The notes below the pieces were generated by a model. The model was not told where the DNA came from and made no database searches. It saw only the letters and a list, made by a program, of their open reading frames with translations. DNA of 64,000 nucleotides from DASZUK01 sp035547695. Lineage in GTDB: Bacteria > Actinomycetota > Acidimicrobiia > Acidimicrobiales > RAAP-2. A program made the position numbers and the translations under genes. The stretch covers positions 1 through 64,000 of the forward strand of contig DASZUK010000008.1 of the NCBI GenBank assembly GCA_035547695.1. The letters are read 5' to 3'. Shown here piece after piece: positions 7,402-15,217 of this stretch. Each line of letters starts with the position of its first letter. The stretch's first letter is position 1.

Positions 7402-8151
7402 TCAGGTGCCGGCCAACCGTCCGCCGGCTTCTGCCGGGACCGGGGCCCGTCGGGCCAGGCGCCGGAGGGCGGTCCGGCTGCGGCGGCTCCGCTCCGCGCC
7501 CACCGCGCCCGGCCGGGGCAGGTCCCGGGAGCTGGCCTGCGGCTCCTTGTCCGCCACCGGGGCCGTCCGCAGCCGGACCGCCGGTCCCGGGTGGCCGAGG
7601 TCGTAGAAGGCCACGCCGGCCAGCGGCGGGGAGTACACGTGCACCGTGGTGGCGTCCGCGCCGGACCGGTTGGCCAGCTCGTGGATGGCCGACGGCTCGG
7701 CCTCGGTGGCGTCCCCGGCCCACAGCTCCCGGCGGCAGGGCTCCGTCCGGGCCGCCCCGGGCCCGCCGCCTCCGAAGGCGACGGTCTCGGTCAACTGTCC
7801 GGCCACCACCTGCAGGACGCTCCGGGCGGCCCCGTGGTCGTGGGCGGCCAGCGCCGAACCCGCCGGCCAGGTGATCAGCCAGACGTCGTAGAACGTGGTG
7901 GCCAGCAACCGGATCGACCGCGGCGCCGACGGGTCGTCACCGGGCGCCGGCGGGACCGCCGCCTGCGTCCGGGCCAGCCCGGCCGCGATGGCCCGAAGGG
8001 CCGTGAACGACAGCCGTCCCGCCGTGTCGCCGCCGGCCCCCCCGCCCGTGCGGTCGCCGCCGTCCGGGTCGGCGCCGGGCGGCCCGCCGGACCCCCCGGC
8101 CGGATGGGCCTGCCGGGAGGCGGACGGGAACGGGAGCACGGGCGGCGGCAT
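7402..8151 (-). CDS. cysteine dioxygenase-like cupin protein
   Basis: A 249-residue protein with a cupin core matching type I cysteine dioxygenase, which oxidises cysteine thiol to sulfinate using Fe(II) and O2. The three-histidine iron site is visible: WPAGSALAAHDHGAARSVLQ (H104, H106) and IHELANRSG (H157), with VHVYSPPL closing the barrel. The first 45 residues are disordered-looking (Gly, Pro, Ala) and the last 55 are basic, so the protein is longer than the usual 180-200 residues. A strong promoter with TATTAT 7 nt before the ATG points to a leaderless mRNA. The substrate could be another small thiol. Confidence 0.8.
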   Translation of the reverse strand: MPPPVLPFPSASRQAHPAGGSGGPPGADPDGGDRTGGGAGGDTAGRLSFTALRAIAAGLARTQAAVPPAPGDDPSAPRSIRLLATTFYDVWLITWPAGSALAAHDHGAARSVLQVVAGQLTETVAFGGGGPGAARTEPCRRELWAGDATEAEPSAIHELANRSGADATTVHVYSPPLAGVAFYDLGHPGPAVRLRTAPVADKEPQASSRDLPRPGAVGAERSRRSRTALRRLARRAPVPAEAGGRLAGT

Positions 8152-8158
8152 GCCCTCG

Positions 8159-8186
8159 ATAATAGCGCATAAATCCTATCGGTCAA
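8159..8186 (-). promoter_or_regulatory. promoter of the cysteine dioxygenase-like gene
   Basis: Minus strand: TTGACC (8186-8181), 16 nt, TATTAT (8164-8159), then 7 nt to the ATG at 8151. This is the best sigma-70-type promoter in the window and leaves no room for a 5' leader. An imperfect palindrome (AACCTAC/ATAGGATT) overlaps the -35 and could be a regulator site. Confidence 0.75.
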
Positions 8187-8243
8187 GTAGGTTTTAATGG
8201 AGGGGGGATGGCTGCTCCCCGTACGACCCGGCCGGGGCAGAGC

Positions 8244-8294
8244 CCCGCACGGCCGACGTCCCGGGTACCGGAGCCCGCACGGCCGACGTCCCGG
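8244..8294 (+). repeat. 21-bp exact direct repeat upstream of the DUF2277 gene
   Basis: cccgcacggccgacgtcccgg occurs at 8244-8264 and 8274-8294, a 30-bp spacing, just upstream of the TAGCCT box. Confidence 0.9.
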
Positions 8295-8299
8295 CGCCG

Positions 8300-8305
8300 T
8301 AGCCT
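8300..8305 (+). promoter_or_regulatory. -10 box of leaderless DUF2277 transcript
   Basis: TAGCCT, 6 nt before the ATG at 8312. It decides for ATG 8312 over the GTG two codons upstream, which would begin inside the spacer. Confidence 0.5.
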
Positions 8306-8311
8306 GTGGGC

Positions 8312-8566
8312 ATGTGCCGGAACATCACCACCCTACGAGGGCTCCAGCCGGAGGCCACCGCCGAGGAGGTCGAGGCCGCCGCCCGGCAGTACGTCCGGAA
8401 GGTCAGCGGGGTCCAGTCCACCTCCGCCGCGACCGGGCCGGCCTTCGAGGCGGCCGTGCGCACCATCGCCGACGCCACCACCGTCCTCCTGGCCGAGCTG
8501 CCGGCCCGGCGGCAGCCGCCGCCGACCCTCCCGCCACTCCGCCGCCGCGCCGCCGCACCGGCCTGA
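8312..8566 (+). CDS. DUF2277 family protein
   Basis: An 84-residue protein that opens with MCRNITTLRGLQPEATAEEV, the diagnostic start of DUF2277, followed by AAARQYVRKVSG and a helical second half. Family function is unknown; it is a small, single-domain, probably cytoplasmic protein in actinobacteria and proteobacteria. The last 20 residues are Pro/Arg/Ala rich and outside the domain. The start was set to the second of two possible codons because family members begin with MCRN and because TAGCCT lies 6 nt upstream. The LigD-type gene follows 30 nt downstream, perhaps co-transcribed. Confidence 0.85.
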   Translation: MCRNITTLRGLQPEATAEEVEAAARQYVRKVSGVQSTSAATGPAFEAAVRTIADATTVLLAELPARRQPPPTLPPLRRRAAAPA

Positions 8567-8596
8567 CGCCGGTCCTGCCCGCCCCATCCGGCCGTC

Positions 8597-9511
8597 GTGA
8601 GCCCCGACCAGGCCACCACCGTCGAGGTCGACGGCCACCGGCTGCGGCTGTCCAACCTGGACAAGGTCCTGTACCCCGACGCCGGGTTCACCAAGGCCGA
8701 CGTCATCCACTACTACAGCCAGATCGCCCCGGTGATGCTCCCCCACCTCCGCGACCGGCCGGTGACGTTGCGGCGGTACCCCGACGGGGTGGACGGACCG
8801 TCGTTCTACGAGAAGAACGCTCCCCGGGGCACCCCGGACTGGATCCGGACGGTGCCGGTTCCCCGGAGCGAGGACGGCGACGGCGACATCGACTACGTCC
8901 TCCTGGACGACCCCGCCGCCCTGGTCTGGGCGGCCAACCTGGCAGCCCTGGAGCTGCACGTGCCCATGTGGCGGTGGCGCCGCCCCGGGGAGTACGGGCC
9001 GGTGGACCTCATGGTGTTCGACCTCGACCCCGGTGGTCCGGCCGACCTGGTCGACTGCTGCCGGGTCGCCGCCTACGTCCGCGAGACGCTGGCCGCGGAC
9101 GGCCACGACGTGTTCCCCAAGACCAGCGGGTCGAAGGGCCTGCAGCTCTACGTCCCGCTCAAGCCGGCGCGGCGGTGGGACAAGGTCAGGGACCAGGCCC
9201 GTCGCCTGGCCCGCCAGATGGAGCGCGACCACCCCGACGAGGTGCTCTCCAACATGCGCCGGCAGTTGCGGCCCGGCAAGGTCCTCATCGACTGGAGCCA
9301 GAACCACGCGGCCAAGAACACCGTGGCCGTCTACTCCCTCCGGGCCAGGGCCCGGCCGACGGTGTCCACCCCGGTCACCTGGGACGAGGTCGGCGCCTGC
9401 GCCGACACCGGTGACCCCGGCCGGCTGGCCTTCGAGGCCGGCGACGTCCTGGACCGGGTGGCCGACGCCGGCGACCTGTTCGCTCCGGTGCTGGACGCCA
9501 TCGCGTCCTGA
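8597..9511 (+). CDS. LigD-type primase-polymerase domain protein (stand-alone PolDom)
   Basis: A 304-residue archaeo-eukaryotic primase-type polymerase like the polymerase domain of bacterial LigD, used in non-homologous end joining and gap filling, preferring ribonucleotides. The metal-binding aspartates are in MVFDLDPGG (D142, D144), the nucleotide-binding loop is KTSGSKGLQLYVPL (176-189), and the third aspartate is in VLIDWSQN (D232). Glutamine stands where many homologues have histidine in SGSKGLH, as in some actinobacterial stand-alone members. No ligase or nuclease domain is attached and no Ku gene is in the window. It starts with GTG at 8597. Confidence 0.9.
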   Translation: MSPDQATTVEVDGHRLRLSNLDKVLYPDAGFTKADVIHYYSQIAPVMLPHLRDRPVTLRRYPDGVDGPSFYEKNAPRGTPDWIRTVPVPRSEDGDGDIDYVLLDDPAALVWAANLAALELHVPMWRWRRPGEYGPVDLMVFDLDPGGPADLVDCCRVAAYVRETLAADGHDVFPKTSGSKGLQLYVPLKPARRWDKVRDQARRLARQMERDHPDEVLSNMRRQLRPGKVLIDWSQNHAAKNTVAVYSLRARARPTVSTPVTWDEVGACADTGDPGRLAFEAGDVLDRVADAGDLFAPVLDAIAS

Positions 9512-9547
9512 CCGGCCCGTCCTGACCGGCCCGGCCCTCCTGAGCCG

Positions 9548-10231
9548 TCAGCCTGCCGGGGTCCCCAGCCGGCCCTCCCACAGGGCGGCCAGGCCGGTGC
9601 CGAACAGCTTGAAGCAGACGGCGGTGAGCTGGTCGATCGACCCCGGGTCGCCCCCGGCGGCCAGCCGGGCGGCGAACGCCCGGTGGGAGCCGACGAAGGC
9701 ACCGGCGATCCCGACGGCCAGCAGCTCGGGTTCCGGCGAGCCGGGCGGGTACCCCAGGCGGCGGCCGAACAGGACGCTGAACCGGTCGGTGGCCCGCGTC
9801 ATGGCCCGGTACACCCCGCCGGCGACCTCCGGGCTGCCCTCGGCCAGCAGCAGGGCATGGACCACCGGGACACTGGGCCCGCCGCCGGGGCCGATCAGGG
9901 CATTGCCGTGGGTGCACCCCGCTGCCCGCAGTGCCTCGAGGGCGGCGGCCAGCATCTGGTCGGGCGGCTCCGACTCCGGGCGGCCCTCCATGGCGGCCAC
10001 CAGGGTGTCCACCCATTCGTAGAAGGTGGCCAGCGCCACGTCGGCCTTGGACTCGAAGTACAGGTAGAACGTCCGGGCGGAGACGTCGGCGGCATCGGTG
10101 ATGTCGGCCAACGAGGTGCCGTCGTAGCCCTGTTCGTCGATCAACCGGTAGGCACACTCGACGAGGCGCGCTCTGGTCTCGGCCTTCTTCCGCTCACGCC
10201 GACCGACCGGCGCGCCCCCCTTCTCAGCCAT
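9548..10231 (-). CDS. TetR-family transcriptional regulator
   Basis: A 227-residue regulator. The N-terminal helix-turn-helix reads TSLADITDAADVSARTFYLY (about 38-57), the classic TetR pattern with FYxYF at the end; the rest is a helical ligand-binding and dimerisation domain that cannot be assigned. ATG 10231 was preferred to an in-frame start 23 codons upstream because RRERKKAETRARL then sits at the usual distance from the terminus. It is convergent with the LigD-type gene and divergent from the Rrf2 gene, so it could control either itself or the genes to its right. The ligand is unknown. Confidence 0.87.
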   Translation of the reverse strand: MAEKGGAPVGRRERKKAETRARLVECAYRLIDEQGYDGTSLADITDAADVSARTFYLYFESKADVALATFYEWVDTLVAAMEGRPESEPPDQMLAAALEALRAAGCTHGNALIGPGGGPSVPVVHALLLAEGSPEVAGGVYRAMTRATDRFSVLFGRRLGYPPGSPEPELLAVGIAGAFVGSHRAFAARLAAGGDPGSIDQLTAVCFKLFGTGLAALWEGRLGTPAG

Positions 10232-10409
10232 ACTGCGCCCTCCGTTCCCCAACGGGCACCGGGCGACGATCGTTGCGCCGAGATGGTCGTCGCCGGCCAC
10301 CGCTCATTTTGGCAGTTTTTCGACCGGTGGGCTGCATTTTTGACGTTCCCGGCGCGCTCGGCGCGGGACATCGCCCGCTGGCCATCGCAACCGGGGCAGA
10401 ATCAATGAG

Positions 10410-10862
10410 GTGCACATCCCAGCCAAGGTGGATTACGGGCTCCGGGCGCTCCTGTCGTTGGTCGCGGCCGGTTCCCCCCAGACGGCGGAGGTCCTGGCCG
10501 GCGACCAGGGGCTCCCGCCCCGGTTTCTCGGCGCCATCCTCGCCGACCTCCGCCGGGCCGGCCTGGTGGCCAGCCAGCGCGGGGCCGAGGGTGGGTACCG
10601 CCTGGCCCGTCCCGCCGAGGACATCACCGTCGCCGAGGTGATCCGGGCCCTGGACGGCCCGCTGGCCGAGGTCCGCGGGTTCCGGCCGGAGGCCACCTTC
10701 TACGACGGTGCCGCCGAGCACCTCCAGCAGGTCTGGGTGGCGGTACGGGCCAGCCTCCGGCAGGTGCTGGAGAACGTGACCCTGGCCCAGGTGGCCTCGG
10801 GCAAGCTGCCCCGGCCGCTGCTCAAGCTGACCGCCGACCCCGACGCCTGGGCCCCCCACTAG
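10410..10862 (+). CDS. Rrf2-family regulator without cysteines
   Basis: A 150-residue winged-helix protein starting with GTG. IPAKVDYGLRALLSLVAAG and the wing region RRAGLVASQRGAEGGYRLA are typical of Rrf2 (IscR, NsrR, CymR). There is no cysteine anywhere in the protein, so it cannot hold the iron-sulfur cluster of IscR or NsrR and should belong to the cluster-free, CymR-like type that senses by protein or metabolite binding. CAGAAT lies 7 nt before the GTG. It is followed by the 3' end of aceE on the other strand. Confidence 0.88.
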   Translation: MHIPAKVDYGLRALLSLVAAGSPQTAEVLAGDQGLPPRFLGAILADLRRAGLVASQRGAEGGYRLARPAEDITVAEVIRALDGPLAEVRGFRPEATFYDGAAEHLQQVWVAVRASLRQVLENVTLAQVASGKLPRPLLKLTADPDAWAPH

Positions 10863-10971
10863 GTACTGCCGGGGCTCGGTCCGACGGCGGCCCGGTGGGC
10901 CGGCACCTGGCTGCCCCGCGGTCTCGGGGTTCCGGGTTCCGTGGGCTCCCGGCGGCCCGGCGGCCCGGGGG

Positions 10972-13680
10972 TCAGGCCCGGAAGGGCTCTGCGGCGTCGG
11001 GGTCGATGCCGAACCGGGCGATGGCTGCAGTGACGTCGGACCGGTCGACGACGCCGTCGGCGGCCAGCGCCGAAAGCACGGCGACGACCACGTGGGCGGC
11101 GTCCACCTCGAAGTACCGCCGCAGGGCCTCCCGGGCGTCGGACCGGCCGAACCCGTCGGTGCCGAGGGAGGTGAACGGCCGGGGCACCCACCGGGAGATC
11201 TGGTCGGGGACCGCCCGCATGTAGTCCGACACCGCCACCACCGGTCCCCGGCCGGCGCCGAGCTGCTCGGTGACGTAGGGCACCCTGGGTGGCTGGTCGG
11301 GGTGCAGCCGGTTCCACCGCTCCACCGAGACGGCGTCGTGGCGGACGGTGTTCCACGACGTGGCCGACCAGGCGTCGGCGGCGACGCCCCAGCCCTCGGC
11401 CAAAAGGCGCCGGGCATCCATGGCCACCTGCCACATCGGCCCCGAGAACACCAGGCTGGCCGTCGCCCGGGGGTCGGCCACCTCGGCGGGCCCGGCGAAG
11501 CGGTACAGGCCCCGGACCACCCCGTGGCGCACCGCGTCGCCGGCCGGTCCCTCCGGCAGGGCCGGCATCGGGTAGGTCTCGTTGTACAGGGTGAGGTACC
11601 AGAACCGGTCCTCGGGGTCCGGCCCCATCATCTTGGTGACGGCGTCCTCCACCACGATGGCCAGCTCGTAGGCGAACGCCGGGTCGTAGACGGCGGCGGC
11701 CGGGTTGGTGGAGGCGAGCAGCGGGGAGTGGCCGTCGTCGTGCTGCAGGCCTTCCCCGATGAGGGTGGTCCGCCCGGCGGTGCACCCGGCCAGGATGCCC
11801 CGGCCCCGCATGTCGCCCAACGCCCAGGCCAGGTCGCCGACCCGCTGGAAGCCGAACATGGAATAGAACAGGAACACCGGCAGCATCGGGTGGCCCCAGG
11901 TGGCGTACGCGGTGGCCAGGGCGGTGAACGAGGCGATGGCCCCGGCCTCGGTGATGCCCTCCTGGAGCAACTGGCCGGACGCGCTCTCGGCGTACCGCAG
12001 CGGCAGGTCGGCGTCGACGGGCACGTACCGCTGGCCGCCCGGGGCGTAGATCTTGGCCTCGGCGATGATGGGCTCCAGGCCGAAGGTGCGGGCCTCGTCG
12101 GACACGATGGGAGCCACCAGCGGGCCGAACGCCGGGTCCCGGACCAGGTTGCGGAGGAGCCGGGCGAAGGCCATGGTGGTGGACGCCGCCTGCCGGCCCG
12201 ATCCCGCGGTGAGGTCGGCGAACACCTTGGGGTCCGGCAGGGTGACCCGGGCCGGGCGCACTACCCGGTTCGGCAGCGGCCCGGCCAGCATCTTGCGCCG
12301 GGCCATCAGGTACTCGTGGATCTCGGACCCTTCCGGCGGCCGGTAGTACGGCGGGGCGTCCGCCTCCAGCGCCTCGTCGGGGATCTCGTCCGCCAGGTAC
12401 AGCCGGTCGCGGAGCGCCCGGAACTGGTCCTTGGTCATCTTCTTGATCTGGTGGGTGGCGTTGCGGGCCTCGATCTGGGGGCCCAGGGTCCACCCCTTGA
12501 TGGTCTTGGCCAGGATCACCGTCGGGGCGTCGCGCTGCTCGGTGGCCAGCTTGTAGGCGGCGTACAGCTTCCGGTAGTCGTGGCCGCCCCGCGGCAGGCT
12601 CTGCAGCTCGTCGTCGGTGAGGTGCTCCACCATCTTCCGCAGCCGGGGGTCCGGCCCGAAGAAGTGCTCGCGGATGTAGGCCCCGGACTCGGTGGCGTAC
12701 TTCTGGAACTCGCCGTCGACGGTGGTGTTCATCTTGTCCAGCAGCACCCCGTCGACGTCCCGGGCCAACAGGTCGTCCCACCGGGACCCCCAGATGACCT
12801 TGATGACGTTCCAGCCGGCCCCCCGGTAGAGGGCCTCGAGCTCCTGGATGATCTTGCCGTTGCCCCGCACCGGCCCGTCCAGGCGCTGCAGGTTGCAGTT
12901 GACCACGAAGATCAGGTTGTCCAGGTGCTCCCGGCCGGCCACCCCGAGCGCGCCGACCGACTCCGGCTCGTCCATCTCGCCGTCCCCGACGAAGCACCAC
13001 ACCCGGCTGCCGCTGGTGTCCACCAGCCGCCGCTGGTGCAGGTACCGGTTGACGTGGGCCTGGTAGATGGCCCCCAGCGGGCCCAGGCCCATCGACACCG
13101 TCGGGAACTCCCAGAACTGCGGCATGGAGCGGGGGTGGGGGTAGCTGGCCAGCCCGCCGCCGACCTCGTGGCGGAAGTTGTCCAGCTCGGCTTCGGTCAG
13201 CCGGCCCTCCACGAACGCCCGGGCGTAGATGCCGGGGGAGGCGTGGCCCTGGAAGAACACCTGGTCGCCGGCGCCGCCGTCGTCCTTGCCCCGGAAGAAG
13301 TGGTTGAACCCCACCTCGTAGAGGGCGGCCGAGCTGGCGAAGGTGGACAGGTGGCCGCCGATGCCGTCGGTCCGCATGTTGGCCCGCACCACCATCACCG
13401 CCGCGTTCCACCGGATGAACGCCCGGATGCGGCGCTCAATGAACTCGTCGCCGGGGAACCACGGCTCCTCGTCGGCCGGAATGGTGTTCACGTAGGGGGT
13501 GGACACGGTGGCCGGGAACTCCACCTGGAGGGACCGGGCCCGCTCCAGCAGCTTCATCAGCAGGTACCGGGCCCTGGTCCGCCCCCTGGTGTCCACCACG
13601 GCGTCGAACGAGTCCAGCCACTCGGCAGTCTCACCAGGATCGATGTCGGGGACCTGGTGGGAGACGCCGTCGAAGAGCAC
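10972..13680 (-). CDS. aceE: pyruvate dehydrogenase E1 component, homodimeric type
   Basis: A 902-residue thiamine-diphosphate enzyme that decarboxylates pyruvate and acetylates the lipoyl group of E2. The start SHQVPDIDPGETAEWLDSFD, the TPP/Mg motif VGDGEMDEPES and the later FYSMFGFQRVGDLAWALGD mark the AceE family of actinobacteria and proteobacteria, distinct from the alpha2beta2 E1. The GTG at 13680 was chosen over longer in-frame starts because TACCGT lies 6 nt upstream and because homologues begin near the SHQ(V/L)PD motif. E3 and E2 genes lie 1.5-4.6 kb away on the other strand, so the complex is encoded from two operons. Confidence 0.96.
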   Translation of the reverse strand: MLFDGVSHQVPDIDPGETAEWLDSFDAVVDTRGRTRARYLLMKLLERARSLQVEFPATVSTPYVNTIPADEEPWFPGDEFIERRIRAFIRWNAAVMVVRANMRTDGIGGHLSTFASSAALYEVGFNHFFRGKDDGGAGDQVFFQGHASPGIYARAFVEGRLTEAELDNFRHEVGGGLASYPHPRSMPQFWEFPTVSMGLGPLGAIYQAHVNRYLHQRRLVDTSGSRVWCFVGDGEMDEPESVGALGVAGREHLDNLIFVVNCNLQRLDGPVRGNGKIIQELEALYRGAGWNVIKVIWGSRWDDLLARDVDGVLLDKMNTTVDGEFQKYATESGAYIREHFFGPDPRLRKMVEHLTDDELQSLPRGGHDYRKLYAAYKLATEQRDAPTVILAKTIKGWTLGPQIEARNATHQIKKMTKDQFRALRDRLYLADEIPDEALEADAPPYYRPPEGSEIHEYLMARRKMLAGPLPNRVVRPARVTLPDPKVFADLTAGSGRQAASTTMAFARLLRNLVRDPAFGPLVAPIVSDEARTFGLEPIIAEAKIYAPGGQRYVPVDADLPLRYAESASGQLLQEGITEAGAIASFTALATAYATWGHPMLPVFLFYSMFGFQRVGDLAWALGDMRGRGILAGCTAGRTTLIGEGLQHDDGHSPLLASTNPAAAVYDPAFAYELAIVVEDAVTKMMGPDPEDRFWYLTLYNETYPMPALPEGPAGDAVRHGVVRGLYRFAGPAEVADPRATASLVFSGPMWQVAMDARRLLAEGWGVAADAWSATSWNTVRHDAVSVERWNRLHPDQPPRVPYVTEQLGAGRGPVVAVSDYMRAVPDQISRWVPRPFTSLGTDGFGRSDAREALRRYFEVDAAHVVVAVLSALAADGVVDRSDVTAAIARFGIDPDAAEPFRA

Positions 13681-13686
13681 GCTTCC

Positions 13687-13692
13687 ACGGTA
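13687..13692 (-). promoter_or_regulatory. -10 box of leaderless aceE transcript
   Basis: TACCGT on the minus strand, 6 nt before the GTG at 13680. It supports the short start. Confidence 0.5.
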
Positions 13693-13759
13693 CCCGGCCA
13701 ACCGTCCGACCGGCACCATTCGGCCGGCCGGGCGGCCCGACGTAGTACAACAGGCCGCC

Positions 13760-14245
13760 ATGACCGCCGACCAGACCGCAGCCGGAGGACCCGTGGTGGT
13801 CTACACCGACGGGTCCTGCCTGGGGAACCCCGGGCGGGGCGGCTGGGCCTGGGCGGTGCCCGACGGCCCGTTCGCCAGCGGAGCGGCCGCGCGGACCACC
13901 AACCAGCGCATGGAGATCACCGCCGTCCTCGAAGCCCTCGGGGCGCTGCTGCCACCGGCCGGCCCGGCCGGTGTCGAGGTGTTCAGCGACTCCACCTACG
14001 TCGTCAACTGCTTCCGGGACCGTTGGTGGGCCGGGTGGCAGCGCCGCGGCTGGAAGAACAGCCAGAACAAGCCGGTCGCCAACCGGGACCTGTGGGAGCC
14101 CCTCATCGAACTGGCCCTGGGCACGGCGGCGCCGGTCCGGTTCCACTGGGTCCGCGGCCACGCCGGCGACCGCTGGAACGAGGTGGTGGACCAGTTGGCC
14201 ACCACCGCGGCGGCCACCGGTGTCGGCCGGTCGTCGTTGGCCTGA
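13760..14245 (+). CDS. rnhA: ribonuclease HI
   Basis: A 161-residue enzyme that cuts RNA in RNA-DNA hybrids, for example at R-loops and Okazaki primers. All catalytic residues are present: D17 in YTDGSC, E52 in QRMEIT, D77 in FSDSTYV, and H134/D144 in VRGHAGDRWNEVVDQLA. Length matches the family. It is divergent from aceE with a 79-nt gap. The next gene on the same strand starts 29 nt after its stop and has its own -10 box. Confidence 0.95.
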   Translation: MTADQTAAGGPVVVYTDGSCLGNPGRGGWAWAVPDGPFASGAAARTTNQRMEITAVLEALGALLPPAGPAGVEVFSDSTYVVNCFRDRWWAGWQRRGWKNSQNKPVANRDLWEPLIELALGTAAPVRFHWVRGHAGDRWNEVVDQLATTAAATGVGRSSLA

Positions 14246-14261
14246 CAGGGGCCCCCTCCCG

Positions 14262-14267
14262 TACCAT
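14262..14267 (+). promoter_or_regulatory. -10 box of leaderless SDR transcript
   Basis: TACCAT, 7 nt before the ATG at 14275, with no ribosome site between. Confidence 0.5.
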
Positions 14268-14274
14268 CGGGCCC

Positions 14275-15039
14275 ATGGAGCTCAACGACAGCACGTCCGC
14301 ACTGGTCACCGGCGGTGCCTCCGGCCTGGGAGCCGCAACCGCCAGGGCCCTGGCCGCCGAGGGCGTCCGGGTCACCGTCTTCGACCGCAACGAGGAGGGG
14401 GCCAAGGCCGTCGCCGCCGACATCGGCGGCAACCACGTCGCCGGCGACGTCACCGAGCCGGACGACTGCCAGCGGGCGGTGGACCAGGCCGCCGACGGCG
14501 CCAGCCTCCGCGTCACCGTCAACTGCGCCGGCACCGGCTGGGTGGGCCGGGTCATCAACCGCGACGGCTCCCCCCACGACCTCGGGGCCTTCGAGTTCAT
14601 CCAGCGGCTGAACGTCATCGGCACCTTCAACGTGATGACCAAGGCCGCCTCCGCCATGGCCACCACCGAGCCGAACGAGGACAACGAGCGCGGGGTCATC
14701 GTCAACACCGCCTCGGTGGCCGCCTTCGACGGCCAGATCGGCCAGTTGGCCTACTCGGCCTCCAAGGGGGCCGTGGTCGGCATGACGCTCCCTGCCGCCC
14801 GCGACCTGTCGGTGGTCGGCATCCGGGTGGTGGCCATCGCCCCCGGCCTGTTCGACACCCCGCTGCTCGGCATGCTGCCGGACGAGCAGCGCAACGTGCT
14901 GGCCCAGTCGGTCCTGTTCCCCAAGCGTCTCGGCAACCCCGTCCAGTACGGCCGCCTGGTGGTGGAGATCGCCAAGAACTCCTACCTGAACGGCGAGGTC
15001 ATCCGGCTGGACGGCGGCATCCGGATGCCGCCGAAGTGA
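14275..15039 (+). CDS. short-chain dehydrogenase, HSD17B10 (3-hydroxyacyl-CoA dehydrogenase type 2) group
   Basis: A 254-residue NAD-dependent dehydrogenase. The cofactor loop is TGGASGLG (12-19), NCAG follows at 83-86, and the catalytic triad is S147 (NTASVAAF), Y160 and K164 (YSASK). The tail NGEVIRLDGGIRMPPK and the loop IAPGLFDTPLLGMLPDE identify the HSD17B10 branch, which oxidises short 3-hydroxyacyl-CoAs such as 2-methyl-3-hydroxybutyryl-CoA in isoleucine and fatty-acid breakdown. It is a stand-alone unit before the pyruvate dehydrogenase operon; a role in acyl-CoA oxidation with the enzymes elsewhere in the window is an inference. Confidence 0.9.
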   Translation: MELNDSTSALVTGGASGLGAATARALAAEGVRVTVFDRNEEGAKAVAADIGGNHVAGDVTEPDDCQRAVDQAADGASLRVTVNCAGTGWVGRVINRDGSPHDLGAFEFIQRLNVIGTFNVMTKAASAMATTEPNEDNERGVIVNTASVAAFDGQIGQLAYSASKGAVVGMTLPAARDLSVVGIRVVAIAPGLFDTPLLGMLPDEQRNVLAQSVLFPKRLGNPVQYGRLVVEIAKNSYLNGEVIRLDGGIRMPPK

Positions 15040-15074
15040 CCCGACGGCCCGCCCGGGGCCGATCGGCCGCCGGG

Positions 15075-15080
15075 TAGGCT
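15075..15080 (+). promoter_or_regulatory. -10 box of the lpd-E2-lipBA operon
   Basis: TAGGCT, 137 nt before the GTG of lpd. A start of transcription near 15087 would give a leader of about 130 nt, unlike the leaderless units around it. Confidence 0.35.
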
Positions 15081-15217
15081 TCAACGCGCCTGGCCGGTCC
15101 ACCGCGAGCGGGCGCGAACGGGACGGCCGGGCACCGGCGGGCGGCGCGACGACCGGCACCACGACGCAGAGCAGACGACCAGCAGGGCGGGGGGAGCCAG
15201 GCGACAGAGGAGGCCAG

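Noticed and set aside
8306..8311. GTG 8306 as start of the DUF2277 gene
   Set aside because: Family members begin with MCRN, and the -10 box spacing fits ATG 8312.
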